A stretch of 64,000 nt of DNA, from contig JANCRA010000003.1 in NCBI GenBank assembly GCA_024362935.1, positions 6,314,001 to 6,378,000 of the forward strand, given 5' to 3'. Each line of letters opens with the position of its first letter. Within the stretch, counting starts at the first letter, position 1. The position numbers and the translations under genes were made by a program. This document shows positions 12,841-25,300 of this stretch, in pieces. This DNA comes from Setophaga petechia (lineage: Eukaryota > Chordata > Aves > Passeriformes > Parulidae). Below the pieces are notes generated by a model, which saw only the letters and a list, made by a program, of their open reading frames with translations, made no database searches and had not been told where the DNA came from.

Positions 12841-15372
12841 AGCCTTCCATCCCATGGTGCTTGCAGGGAATTCAATCTGATACAAGAGGTCTGGTTGTGA
12901 CAGCAGCAGTGTCAGACAGCTCCTGTGGAATAATCAGCTGCACCTCAGGATAAGGAAAACCCTGAAATGCCAGAGGGCAGAATTCATGGTGGTGTAAAGG
13001 ATATGCTACAGGCAGGAAGGCAGCTGTAAATACCTCCTGAGTTGTGCTTTGTGCTCCTGCCTTGCTGAAACCTTTCTCAATGACAGCTGCACCACAGCAG
13101 ACTGTCCCCTTAGAAAGTCCCTTCCCTCTCTAGCACAGACAAAAATGAGAATGAAGCTGTCTTCCTTTCAGCACTGTAAAGCAGCTCTACTTTCCCAACT
13201 GCATGTGTGCACCAGAAGACACACAACACAACCTCTCATCCCAACCATCACCTGTAATCCATGCACAACCCACACAGATCTCAGGATGAGCCTGGCACAG
13301 CAAAGGAGTGCAGCAACAGGGATGCCCTGACATAACCTGGGAGGAAGTGAGCAGTTACTGGAGAAGGTTCATTTTCCATTCACCCAGCCTGTTCCAGTAA
13401 CACACAAATTTAGGCCTGGAGGAGCTGCATAGGTGATGTTGGATGTCAGGTATGATGTGTGCTGCAAGAGCTGAGCAAGTCAGTGCTGGTAGACATGAAG
13501 CAGGACCTTCTGTGCTAACCTCATATTGTGTGCTTCACCGCCCAGTATTTTCCTGTGTGTTTATTTATGGGCAGATTTTGAAAAAGAAAGCAAAGCATCC
13601 TAAAATGGGAACAGATGGGGTCTGCCTATTATCCCAAATCATTCTATGACAGAATAAAAACAAGCAAAGGCTCATGTGTGGCAACCTGCAGTGCAAGACA
13701 CAGAGCAGACCCCGCTGACAGGCAGTATCTTGTTGCTGAAGAGACCCAAGCTGCTCCCCTTTGCTGTTCTTCAGCTGAGTTACTTCTAGTTTGAACAGCA
13801 AGAGTCAGGAAAGGAATCAGCCTTTGTGTGCCACAAACACAGCTGAGACTCAAACTTTGGCTCCTGAGTGCAAAGAAAGCAGAAAGCCAAGTAGCTAGGA
13901 GCATTGTTAAACTTTCCACAGCTACAAATTGCTCTTTCATGCATGATACATACAATTACAGCATGCTTAAATCCTGGATTACTGGGACAATAGGTTGTAG
14001 CAGCCTAAATCCAAGTGAGTCATTAAGCTGTGCCACTTCAGTAGGAATCTGCATGCTTAAAAAGTGCCTGTGTATCATACAGTCCATCTGTGTAACACGC
14101 AGTCCACACAGCCTAGCTCAGTAATTAACTCAACTGCAATTCCTCATGAACATATTGCTACCATGTGTATACATTAGCATCTTGGCAATATTTTCTTTTT
14201 GTAAAAAGATTGAAAGCATTAGTGCCAATGTGGTAAATCTGTCTATGTCTGTCTGTATGTCTAAGCCTTATGGCTGTTCAGAGGGATTGTCTCTCCTTCT
14301 CCCCCCCCCGGCTTGTGTTAGACTACCAACTGCTTTGGAAACTTCTTTTTCCATTTCAAATACATTTTGTGCTTCCATATTGAGATAAACCCCCCAGGAG
14401 ATGACTAGCAAGCCTCTAGCATCTGAGGCAAGGCTAACAAAGGAGGTCTGTCAGCTGTTGATGATGGTGAGCTGGGTTGGAAAGCTTGCAGAGAAATAAG
14501 GCATCCAGTGCTCCAGGGCTCGGGACTGCCCTTCATTGCAAGGTAACAATGCAGGTGTGCTGGGAATCTTCAGTGGCTTATCATCCTCATCACATAACTC
14601 AAAAAAAGAAAAAGGAACATGTAACAGGGAAATCTTTTAGTTGATTCAGATTCACAGTTCAGGGACAGACTCCAAAACTTGAAGAAACCTTGTCATAACC
14701 AGACTGTTGCAGAGACTGACACAAACCCCAACAGACTGAATAACAAAAACCACCAAAACCTGAGGCAGGAAAATTTACTCAGCTTGTTCCTCTGAGCTCT
14801 GCAAGAACATCTATACTGCATAATGGATGCAGACCTCTTAATGCTGTAACTAGCCTGAAGTCCACACATCACAGCATACCAGAATAGAGCTTGACCATCT
14901 GAGCCCCGTCCTGCCCTGTAGTGCTGCCTATCTCCAGCATAACACTCACATGCTTCTGGGAGTACACACAGAAACAGCTAAATTGGGCAACCAAAATATA
15001 GACAGGTTATTTCTTATGCTGCACAGAAAGACTGTATCAGAGCCTTTGTAAAGCCTGTTTCAATATTTATCAGTGTCTCACCTGCAGTTCCTCTCTAGAA
15101 AGTGTGCTTTTTCTGCTGGAGCATCTAGAGACAGTGAGGCTACCCAAGCAGTGAAAGGCACCATCCCAGTCACAGGTGAAAGTCCTAAACAGAGGACCTG
15201 CACCTCTGGATTGCAGCCACAAAGGCAAGATGCAGCTGCTTCATCTCAGGCAGCCTGTGAGAGGGGAGGATGCGGGAACCAGGGAGCCAAGGGAGCCAAA
15301 TACAGCAGAGTGGTGGGGAACCAGCAGCCCAGGCTTTACCAACATTGTAACATCACTATCCTACAATTTGAT

Positions 15373-15407
15373 TAAAAAAAAAAAAAGAAAAAGGCAGAAA
15401 AAAAAAA
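15373..15407. repeat. A-rich low-complexity tract
   Basis: Nearly pure A interrupted by a few G residues. No LINE or SINE body is visible next to it. Confidence 0.75.
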
Positions 15408-16818
15408 TTTACCCACAAACGTTTTGCCATAGGACAGCCAGAAATCTTACAAAAGCCCAAAGGCAGCAGTAGTCATGCTGTTTAGTCATATAGCTGCAAA
15501 GGATCACAAAAAAATTCAAACAATATCTGGTACATCATTGCTCCCAAGCTGCAACTATACATGCCAAGCTTTAGCACCAGGATATAAATGGGAAAAATGC
15601 ATGGGGAAAATCCAAATAGACCCTTGATTTCAGTTTTAGTAAGCCATGCCAGAATTATGATTTGACATTACCTGCTAATCAGTGCTTTGAGAATTCTCTT
15701 CCTCATTCTTTACAATATCTCTACATGGAAAGAGATACCTTAGGAGAAATATTTTAATAAATGGAATGCTAATTAAAATCAAGTTTGTGACCTGAAGCAG
15801 TAATCTCAGATTTTTACATATTAACTAGGATTACTAGTGGGTAACAGATTAACATTTTTCATTTTATTTTATTTTCAGACAAAATGGGACAAAAACCCCA
15901 AAATATTTTACAGAGTGAAAATAATACACCAATAAATTCCCAAAATAAATTAAATGTTTCTCTTTTTTTTAAGTTTATCTGGAGATACATCCACCTAAGT
16001 GCCTTCTGGGAGTTGCAATATCAGAGCCTCAGGATTAATCCTGACAAGAGAGTGCCCTGCCCAACTCTAACCCCCACCCTTTATAGTAATCATGGGATTC
16101 CTACAAAGTCACATCTGGCAAATATTCTTTGTGCTATGTATTGTGATTATATCTCACAGGAGATATAATCCAGCTGAGGAAAAGACCTGCAGAAAGAACA
16201 GCAAAATTAGATGCACAAACTCAACTCCTGTGTGGGACCATAGGAGCTGAGCAGATGCAAACCTGCCACATCCTGATGGGGCCAGCTACAGCAAAATATC
16301 TTAATTCTATTAAACTCAACATGAAATAGATTTTATTCTCCATTTTTACTTCTTTTTTTTTTTCAATTTTTTTCTGCTTTCAATCTTACAGTTTTTCTGC
16401 TGAAAAGTATTTTGGTTTTGTTTTGATTCGATGTCTCAGGAAGAAAGGAAAAAACACACATTACTTATGCTCAGCAGTAAATGAGTAAAAGAATTCAGAA
16501 GGAAGAAATTAAAAGAGTGGTTGGCACCACTGCTTTTTAAGACTAATGCTGAGGACTGAGCACTGTTTGCATCCCTGCCTCAGTACTCACTGTGCTGTGC
16601 AAGGAAGAAAACTGAGAAAACAGGGCACTGCATGCAGTACATCCATTTTCTCAGGAAAGGAAGCAGATTTTATCATTAATAAAAGCATGGACTGCTGGAG
16701 GTTTCATCTGCTCTGCTCCCATGCCCAGGGTCAGGTCATGGGCAGTGTCCCATCATTCCCTCACACTCTAGACTTGGAGAGGAGCACCCCAACATAACTT
16801 TATTATTCTGTGTACTTA

Positions 16819-16880
16819 GGGAGGCTGAGGTATGGAAAGGAAGTGGCAGGAGTTGAATTCCAAGCCCAGACACACAGAGA
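16819..16880 (-). mobile_element. possible MIR/CORE-SINE fossil
   Basis: The order of short blocks (aggctgagg, then aagtggcagg, then a gaattcc-like block followed by aagcccaga) follows the reverse complement of the MIR consensus. There an 'actgaggcacagag' block precedes 'aagtggcagagc' and a 'gattcgaaccc' block. The usual middle segment is missing. Such old SINEs occur throughout amniotes. The match is short and from memory; a chance match is possible. Confidence 0.3.
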
Positions 16881-17639
16881 AGAATGGCAAGCTGAAGCCA
16901 TCACTGAGCTAAAGTAGAAATAGATCTTTTTGAATTCCAGGGCTAGCAGATTTGAGATGTCTCACTGAAAAGTCAAAAGGTTGTAAAGGAGAACCTGCAC
17001 TGTCAGCCTGGAGAACAGAAGCCAGATGTGGCTCAGCAGCTGCCACATGACTTGGCCTTGCTACCTTGGTAGGACAGGCATGAGATTGTGGCAACTTGTA
17101 ATTGAATTTAGAGCTTTTTGTCATTTTGGTTTGGATAGTTCCATACTTCTTTACTAATTTTTCATGTTAGCAAATTTGCTGGAATATCTTGGAGGGGTTG
17201 CATGAAAAAACATTAGGGAATTCGGATTTCCTGTAGAAACAAGCCCATTTTTTATATTATAGTTGACATTTGCTCTAAGAATGGGCTTTAGAAACAAAAC
17301 CTCTCACTGATTCTCACAGGTCTGCAGTTTGCAGTCCTGTGCATTTTATTTCAGCTGCTCCCTTGGATTCTAGCTTGTTCTGCTGTGAGCAACAAGGTCA
17401 TGCACTTCTCAAATCTGGATTCCCCTGAAGTAAGGCAATGCTGACTACATTCACAAGAGACAGGATATATATTAGCACATAGAACCACAGGTCTTTTTTA
17501 TCTTTCAAGAGTGTTATCAGTAGTTTCTGGGGTCATCAGCAGTCTTCACTCCTTAATCAACTGCACAGCACCCATCACATTGAAATATGCCTGCGTGTCC
17601 AGGAAACAGCAATTAGTACATCAGTCACTTTGCACTCCA

Positions 17640-17900
17640 GGTTTGTAAGCAAAGGTGAGCCAGCCACTCTGAGGCCTCACATGGAATCCATTCTTAAATA
17701 AATTAGTGACATTCACTTTAATCATTGTGCAAATAATAACTTCTGAAATTAAATCAATCGAGCGTTTAATATTCACAAGAAGTTATTGACCTTGGCATAA
17801 AAGCATGAGCATAAAAGGGTTTCCTTAATTTTTGTGAGTATCATAGTGAAAACAAGACTGCAGCTCATAAAATTATCTGGAGTTCCTTTATAAACTAATG
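17640..17900. promoter_or_regulatory. candidate conserved non-coding block
   Basis: AT-rich, non-repetitive sequence with several TAAT/ATTA cores. Two CpGs lie close together at 17759 and 17763 inside an aatcaatcgagcgtttaat context. The texture matches developmental enhancer-type conserved elements. No comparative evidence is available from one sequence. Confidence 0.28.
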
Positions 17901-19514
17901 TAGCTTCATTCTACAGCTTTAAACAACACACGGCAGATGGGTTTAGAAGCAACACTTTGAGATCTGCTCAAAATCTCTTTTCTCACTAAACCATTCATTA
18001 GCCATACATTTAAGATCAGAATAGCATTTGTTCTCTACACACTCCAGGCCAACCACAAAAAAGTTGCAGAACAGTGACTGGGAGACAGCACATGTCATTG
18101 GTCACCTTTCCAGAGGTTTGTTTCCATTTCATCACCCTAATTTATGTTATTTTCTCATTTTCATGTAGAGCAAGTTTGTATGCCTACCTCACCATTCCAC
18201 TGGTCACAATACTCATCACTGCTGTTGATCCATTGACCCTGAGTCACCTGTTGGGCCTTAAATATCTTCAATATCTGCACCGAGCCAGTATCTGGGTGCA
18301 ATTACATTCTCCATGTTTGTGGAAGTGAGGCAGAAGTTTTGCAGAGCCTGCCCTCTTTGACAGTGAACACTTAGCCTAGAAGACAGAGATTGAAAACTAT
18401 TTTGGAAATAAACTACAGAGGAGTCATATTGCAAACATGCAAACAGCTCTGGAATCCTGGCAGGAGGAGAAATAAACAGTGAAGAATGAAGGGGACACAG
18501 ATAGACAAAGTCAGCATCTTGGGAAGCATTTGGTAAAGTGAGAGACAGATTTCAGCTTAGTAAACAAGCTATAAAGTTCTCCACAGGAAGAGCAGACATA
18601 CCACCCTGGATTACTGCAATGTCTAAGCCACTTCTCCTTTGTGATGACTTTCTCAGAAAAATCTTGGTTTTCTGCCTATTTGTTTACAGAAAACATAGAA
18701 GTGGCTGTCGCTTTTGGAATGACAACTTGAAGTCAAATGCTGTAACTTGGCCTAGACACACTCTCTCATGATGAACACATTTCCCACTTGCAGAAATAAA
18801 ACAAAGCAAAAAAGCATCTGGATAAGGTTTTGTTTGTTTGGGGTTTTTTTAAGATACATTTTTTTTTTTTGAGAATAGTTAAACTCTATCACTCACGATT
18901 CCAAATTGCAGGAGAACTTCATAACAATTGCAGGTTAGAGCAGCAGGAAGGTTAAATCAATAGAAACCTGACTTTGTCAGTGCATTGCAAAAATGACAGG
19001 CACGTCTCCCAAAGCTGTATTTTATGCTCCATGTTAATGGGATAGCAGCTGGCTTTGTTACCTTCTGCCCTGGCTTCTTCACAAACAGCATGTGAGCTGC
19101 TCATCCCCTCAGCCCTCACAGACATGGCATATCTGCAAAGTGCATAAAAGTGAAATTCCTGTGGAGATTACAGTGAAGAAAGGCATCTGTACCCCATCCC
19201 AGCAGCTGCAGGGGGTCTGTGACAGCAGTGCTAGAGTGCCTCCGTTGTGCAAAGGGCAATATTGACACTCACAGATTTGGACAAAAATAAGGTGTTTTTA
19301 AACTGATCCCTCACTCTTCTTTCTGTCCAGCCTTTTGACTCACCACAGATATATGATTTGGGCACAAAACAGGCAGGAAAATATCCAGAAAGTCAGTGGG
19401 GAACTATGAAAACCAACTCTGCAACCAAAGGAGAAAGACACCTTCTCATAAATCTCCCTGGCAGAAATAAAGCAACAACCTGTAACTCAGACCAGGCCCT
19501 AATTCCTTTTTGGA
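17901..19514. other. unique non-coding sequence, no gene seen
   Basis: No exon or RNA gene found. T-rich low-complexity DNA lies at about 18828-18871. The sequence just before the CR1 fragment (19441-19514) is not recognisable as more CR1, consistent with 5' truncation of the element. Confidence 0.6.
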
Positions 19515-19690
19515 TCAGTACTGGAATGGTCTCCCCAGGGAAGTGTTCACAGCACAAAGCCTGCCAGAACTCAAGAAGATTTTGGACAATGCTCTAAGGC
19601 ACATGATGCGATTCTTGGGGTTGTCCAGTCAGGAGCTGGACTCAATAATCCCTGGGGGTCTCTTCCAGCTCAGGATATTCTGACTCTCAT
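19515..19690 (+). mobile_element. CR1 LINE 3'-end fragment, sense on plus
   Basis: About 175 bases match the 3' end of avian CR1 in sense orientation, with the blocks in order. These are ctggaatggtctccccaggg (19520-19539), the 'tcacagca...aagcctgcca' block, 'tttggacaatgctct', 'attcttggggttgtcc', 'ggagctggactcaataatcc' and 'ctcttccagctcagg'. The end near 19678-19690 is a decayed form of the ATTCTATG-type tail. The first blocks would encode the last residues of the CR1 ORF2 protein and the rest is 3' UTR. The copy is 5'-truncated, as most CR1 copies are, and carries many substitutions. It cannot mobilise. The subfamily cannot be assigned by eye. Confidence 0.88.
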
Positions 19691-20459
19691 GTGTGCTCAT
19701 TTCCACATTTCATCTCAGTCCTTCAGCACTCTAAGAGTCTACACAGACTCAGAGCACCCAGGGGAGAGAGCAGCATCTCTCATGTTTTCCTGACAGCCCT
19801 CTTACACTTCAAAATGAATGGTTTTAGAGTCGTTCACATATCTCACCTACATCTGAACCCATTCAAGCTTCACAGGTAGAAGAGAGAGTTTCTTACAAGA
19901 ACATAATTTCAGTCCCTAGGTGCAGGGAATTTCACAAGCTCAATGTCCATGTAAAGTATCTGCAGAATGGATGTGCCAAAACCCTCATCTGTCTTCCCGA
20001 AAATCAAAGGGCTTGCTTAACAGGAAAAATATTATCCCTAAGTTTATTTTTATAGGAGTTACATCATTTACAGAGGTATTGCAGCACTAGAGGAAACAAT
20101 AAAGAGGGGAAAAAGAAAAAGAGGCCCTTTCTCTGTCTCAACATAGTTGCTTTGCCACTTTAATTTAAGGAGTAATGTCATAACACTAAAATAAACCATT
20201 CTTTACACCACAGAAACTATTGTTTACACCTTAACATTGACAACAAACACTGAGAGAAGATTCCTCAAGTGAGTTTGAAAATAGTTGATACAGTTAGCTC
20301 ATTAGCAAATAACTTGCTCTTTTTTGTTTCATTATTTATTCATGTGGAGACAAATATATTCAGACATAAAAATGCCAATTGACAAAAGGGAAAAAAAAAT
20401 CTTTAAATTTGAAGTTTGCTAAAATACTCTAACTGAGAAGTACAAATGTGTGCTGATTA
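19691..20459. other. unique non-coding sequence, no gene seen
   Basis: AT-rich unique sequence downstream of the CR1 fragment. I see no repeat, exon or RNA gene. Confidence 0.6.
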
Positions 20460-20660
20460 TAAATACTCACTGAACAAACTAAAATAAATCTGATATGCTT
20501 TAAAAGGGCCATATATTTCCAGCCAATTTTATTCTTTCTGGAAGGCTTTATAATGCATTTATGAAGATATGCTTACAGGCAGGATTAAATCTCTCCTGTT
20601 TGCACAACTATAATGCAAAATATGCAAATACTGTGGTAAATTAGAGCGGTTATTGGGTTT
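20460..20660. promoter_or_regulatory. candidate conserved block with POU octamer
   Basis: Non-repetitive AT-rich DNA with a perfect POU octamer ATGCAAAT at 20622-20629. A near-repeat of it (taatgcaaaa) lies about 11 bases upstream. There is an SRF-like cc(a/t)-rich box, ccatatatttcc, near 20509-20520, and several TAAT cores. Octamer and CArG-like matches occur by chance at appreciable frequency, so regulatory function is inferred. Confidence 0.28.
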
Positions 20661-20719
20661 TCTCTACCAAGAAAACTGGACTGTGAAGGTTTTTTCCATT
20701 CTCCTGCTTAGCTTATTAA

Positions 20720-20793
20720 ACTAAAAAAACCCAAACAAAACAAAAAAAAATAAAAACAAAAGAAAAAAATAAAAAAAAACAAAAACCAACAAA
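20720..20793. repeat. A-rich (AAAC/AAAT) low-complexity tract
   Basis: About 70 bases of A broken by single C, T or G residues. No retroposon body precedes it on either strand. Confidence 0.8.
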
Positions 20794-22263
20794 CACTTAT
20801 CTCATAATTTCTATACCCTAAAATCATCTTTTCTCATGCAACATCTTCCAGAAAAGCTATTGTATATTTTCTCTGGGAAAAAAAATGCAGGACTTGTCCT
20901 ACTCTAGAAGGACAAGGAGCGACAAGTATGCCCTATGAGCAAGCCTAGGCTTGTACTGAGACAGTAAGAAATAAAACAACTTACATTTAGACATTTGACA
21001 CAGATACTGATCACCAGAAAGAGCATTTACTGAATTAAATTTAAACCCATGAATAATTCACCAGTTTCAGCTGATGACAAACAGAAGTGGCAGAATATTT
21101 GATGATCAATAATTATTTCTGAGATTTTAGGAAGTGTGGCACCTTATAACTGAACAATTTAATTAAACACTAGATATGACTTTAATTGCAACATGCTGTA
21201 TCAATCCTCTTTTCCTTTTGAATTTCATGCAGATGCTAAAAATTGTTCATCACTGCTCAAGCAAATTCATTTCTCACCACGAATTACAAAACTGGCTCTC
21301 TAATAAAGTTTTCCAATATTACATTTTGTGCTACACTCTTGCTCTCATTAAACTGCTAATAGCCTTCAAATTATAAGTTTATTGGAAACCATAGCTGTAG
21401 GTTCACTGACATCACATTTGAATCTCATCTGCTGCTGAGGTTTACAAGTGGCAGTGCTAAGACTGATGACCTTGTGTCCATCACCACGTTTCTCCAACAG
21501 TAGATAAAATTCCCAGCAGTCAGAGCCACAGCACCTGCCCAAGCTGTCAGTCTCTTAAAACATTCTTCAGAAATGAAGCAGATCCATATACTTATTTACA
21601 GAGTTTTTCTATGGAAAGGGTTTCCTCCTATAACATCTCCTTTAAAAATGTGATATCACTGAACAAATCACACAAAGTCCCTGACTTTTTTTACTAGGTC
21701 TGCTGGCTCTGTGCCATCAGTTTGGGATGCAGAAATGCAGCTTGTTTTTTTACAAACAGGGTAAACAAAAGGGATTCATCCAGCTCTGCATCAGAGCCAC
21801 AACTTCTCCACTCTGGATTCCAACAGCTTTTGGATTTTAAATATCATGCAGGAAGAGGATACCGGTGTTTCTCCTGAAAGACTGTGGGATGGTTTCTGAT
21901 CTCTCTCACTTCAAAGTCTTTTTCTTGTTAGTTGTTCCAGTTTTGTTTGTTGGGGTTTTTTCTACCATTACTCCAGGTAATGGTAATTACAGAAAACCTC
22001 TTCACGCTGCTGTGATGCATTGTTTTTCCTCCTGAAAACACTCCATACAAGGAGTCTCCAGAAACAGGTTTTCCACACCATCTTCACAGCTTTTATCAAC
22101 CCCCCTGATCAGACATCAGCAGACTGAATCTTTAAACCTCTCCTAAAGTGATTAACATAGAATCTTTGTTTGCATCATCCTTGAAACTATGTTTCCTACA
22201 CCAAGATTCAGAAGGAAGCACCAAAAGTGAAGTATCCCTTGTCTCTAGCCCTAAACAAAAACA
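20794..22263. other. unique non-coding sequence, no gene seen
   Basis: No supported gene or mobile element. A T/G-rich stretch (tttgtttgttgggg-like) lies near 21940-21960. Open frames are under 70 codons. Confidence 0.6.
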
Positions 22264-22346
22264 ACTGAAATTAAAAAAAAAAAAAAAAAACAACAAACAA
22301 ACAACTACACACACAAAAAAAAAACCCACCCAAAACAAAAAGCAAA
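22264..22346. repeat. A-rich / AAAC / ACAC low-complexity tract
   Basis: A long A-run, then CAAACAAA and ACACAC-like units, then A-rich sequence with CCC interruptions. It creates a lysine-rich plus-strand frame and a phenylalanine-rich minus-strand frame, both artefacts of the repeat. Confidence 0.8.
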
Positions 22347-25300
22347 ACCAAGAAACTTCATCAGGCTTCCATCAGAGCTCTTGGCATGCAAGCATCAATT
22401 CCATCTCCATGATCCAGGAGTTTTGAACACATGTAACCCTGGAATATGTGGACCATTTCAAATACATTTTTAATAAAAAACTTGTCATTCACTGACATCT
22501 CCTTTCATGGCTATGTTAGTTTGTAATAATTTTCAATCAAGAACTGACATTAGCCTGTGACTGAGTCTTGCTACAAACTCTCAACCAGATCCATGGTGTT
22601 TTCTGAAACAGACAGAAATAAAAATCAGTTCACACTTGTACAAGCATCTAATTCCATCACATCTCTGTGCAAGGTAGCTGAGGTGCTGGTGAGACCTTTT
22701 TAACTTACCATGTACTCTAACTACCCTTGGAGCTAACACAAATTAAATTTTTACAGGACTGAGACACCTTTTCTTATTAATCAAATGATCCAGTTAGTTG
22801 GCATATTGAAATAAATAATGCCAACTCAAAGTTGCAAAGAAAGCCTACAAATCACAGAAACTTTTTAACAGTCTTTCCACACTAAAAAGATATTCCAGTC
22901 TGGTCTCAGCTTCCATAAGTAGAGCAGCACCTACAGTTCATTTTGTATTCGTCATAAGAGCTCATGTAAATTATGTCTTGTGTGTTCCTGAAACTAAGTT
23001 GATATATTGTAAACCATTAGTTGTGTCCTAGTAGAAATAATTCCTTATAGCTACAGTGCCACATGCTATCCCCCCTGCAAGAGAGCTGTGGTGATTGATA
23101 TGAAAACCCCCCCAGTACTAGATATCCTGATGTTCAAACAGCAGACTAAAGATACCAAAAAATAGCATTCAGAGGGGTGCTTTCCATGTGTATTCCACAC
23201 TGCCATTCAAACTCTAATAATTTGTTATAAGATTTTAATTTTTCTCAGTTAATTTGGCTCTAACCTTGCCCACAGCCCTTCCTTGCCTGCTTTCCTAAAG
23301 TGTTCTGCCTGCTCAGCCTTCACTGACAAAACTGTTCTCCAAAGCACAGGCTGCTACAGAGCAGTCATGGAGCAAGAATTATAAATGCAAACATTTTGCC
23401 CCAAGAGCCTCCCGTATGCCAGGCTGGGAGCAGCCCCAGTCTGAAGGGCAAGGGCTCCAGAGCCATGTGGTGAAAATCACTTTGTACAGCCCAGAGTGGG
23501 CAGGCTCTGCCAATTAGCAGTAGTAGGGGTGTTTCATCCAATTTGCTCCCAAGGTAAATCCTGCCTGCAGTCAGCATTATGCTCATTTGGTCTCAGCAGA
23601 CATTTGATCTGCCTAATCAAAAGAATCCATTTTCTGCTACCCAAAGAAAGAATAATGCAGCACACTCCAGGAAGGGGGAAAAAATGCAACAGTTTTAGGC
23701 AAAAATACTGTCAAATCATACTTGAATAATTATGGCTCCTGTGGCACTTGTGTCTGGAAAAGAAAAAGAGGAGTTCAATCAGTAAACATGCAACTCCTTA
23801 CAGATAGGAGAATAAGGGGCCAGCAACCATGAATTTTGAATAATTTTGTTGGGTTCATTGCTCAGTACAGAAAATAACATAGGCATATCTTTTCAGAAGT
23901 TTCAGTAAGGAATAACTTTTCACAAATTTTATTTTTAACTGCTAGACATCACTTGAGTTTATCTGGACATCACGGCCTAATCCGGCTTAATGCCTCTGGT
24001 CTCTGGCTCACATATTTCGAGCCAACATTTGGAAAAGTCAGGGTTCTGCAAGATTAGGTTTAATTCAAGGCTTGTGACACCTTTGTGTAATTTTTAGATA
24101 CTACTCAGTTACCCCTGTAACTTGAAGGTTTCTTTGTGTGGCACAGTGGAGAAGTAAAATCAAGAATTGGAGTACACTGCAATTAATACTTGAATCCATA
24201 CTCAGCTTCAGAATAAGAACACACAAAAGCAATAATTAAAACTGCTCTGCAAACAGCCTATCATTCTGGAGGAGCCTTCAGAGGTATTGCTCCATATCCT
24301 TATGTCATGCCACCAATTACTGTAAATCCTTCTTGGCAGACCTTCCAAAGAGTATACATATGTTACATGACCAGACAGATAAATATTGTCTCACAAACCT
24401 TAAACAAAGCCACAAGAACACTCCCTTTCAGACTAAGCTTTACACAAACCAAGATTTTAAAAGTCCTGTGATATTTTCTCTTCAATTGTTGCTCACTTTT
24501 TTCATATAGCAGGATGTACCAACCAGCCAAACTCATGACCTGCAATGTTTCCATGCCAGAAACAGCCACAGACAATGCAAGCATTGTAAAAAACACAGTG
24601 ATAGGCTGTGATGGCTGGGAAGCTCTGGCCTCCATCAGCACAAGGCAGAGAATCTTTAGAACACATCAACAAGCACCAGAGAATTAGTAATGTTTTTACA
24701 AACTCGGGTTATTATATTTAGTAAGTGTCCACATGGCCTTAAACAGTACATCAAAATCATATTAGTCTTTGCTTTTTTGGGTGCTTCCTTAAAAAACTAT
24801 TATAATGACTTCTTCAACTGAAGGCATTTGTCCATCAATATTCCAGCAGAAACTTCCTTTGCTTGAGTCACTGTTTAGGTCCCAACAATTGCTGGGATAA
24901 GATGTAATTTCCTTGGGAAAGTGACCTGGCTGCCATCTAACAGGCTGAACAAAGTTACACCAGCACAGCTAACAAAAACCACACAACTTCTAATCAGACC
25001 TCAACAACAGTTCCTGCAATAAGGGCAAGTGACTTCTACAGCTAAAAGGCTTTTCTTCTGCTGCTTTTCAAAGTTGTGAGCACTTGTCAAAAATAAAAGG
25101 GAGCTGAAGTCATTCCCTATGGCATTTCTCAGGGAAACTTGAACATGGGGATCACCATCCTTGACTCTGTAGGAAGAACATTTAACTTTTCAGCACTGAA
25201 TCACAGCTCCTTGTAGTCTCAGCCTATCCAAAAGAGCTTTCTAGCACCTCACGCTAGGCATGTTCTGGATGCTTTACAGAACAAAAATGCTGTTATGCAA

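Larger units (their letters stand above)
12841..17639. other. unique non-coding sequence with simple repeats
   Basis: No supported gene. Simple items are a C9 run at 14301-14309, a GTCT-rich stretch near 14240-14260, A-rich DNA at 15373-15407 and a T-rich stretch at about 16351-16378. A possible MIR/CORE-SINE fossil at 16819-16880 is listed separately. Open frames are at most 103 codons and match nothing I know. Confidence 0.55.

Noticed and set aside
22148..22426. Lysine-rich plus-strand frame resembling a basic tail
   Set aside because: The lysines come from an A-rich low-complexity tract; the opposite strand gives a poly-Phe frame for the same reason.
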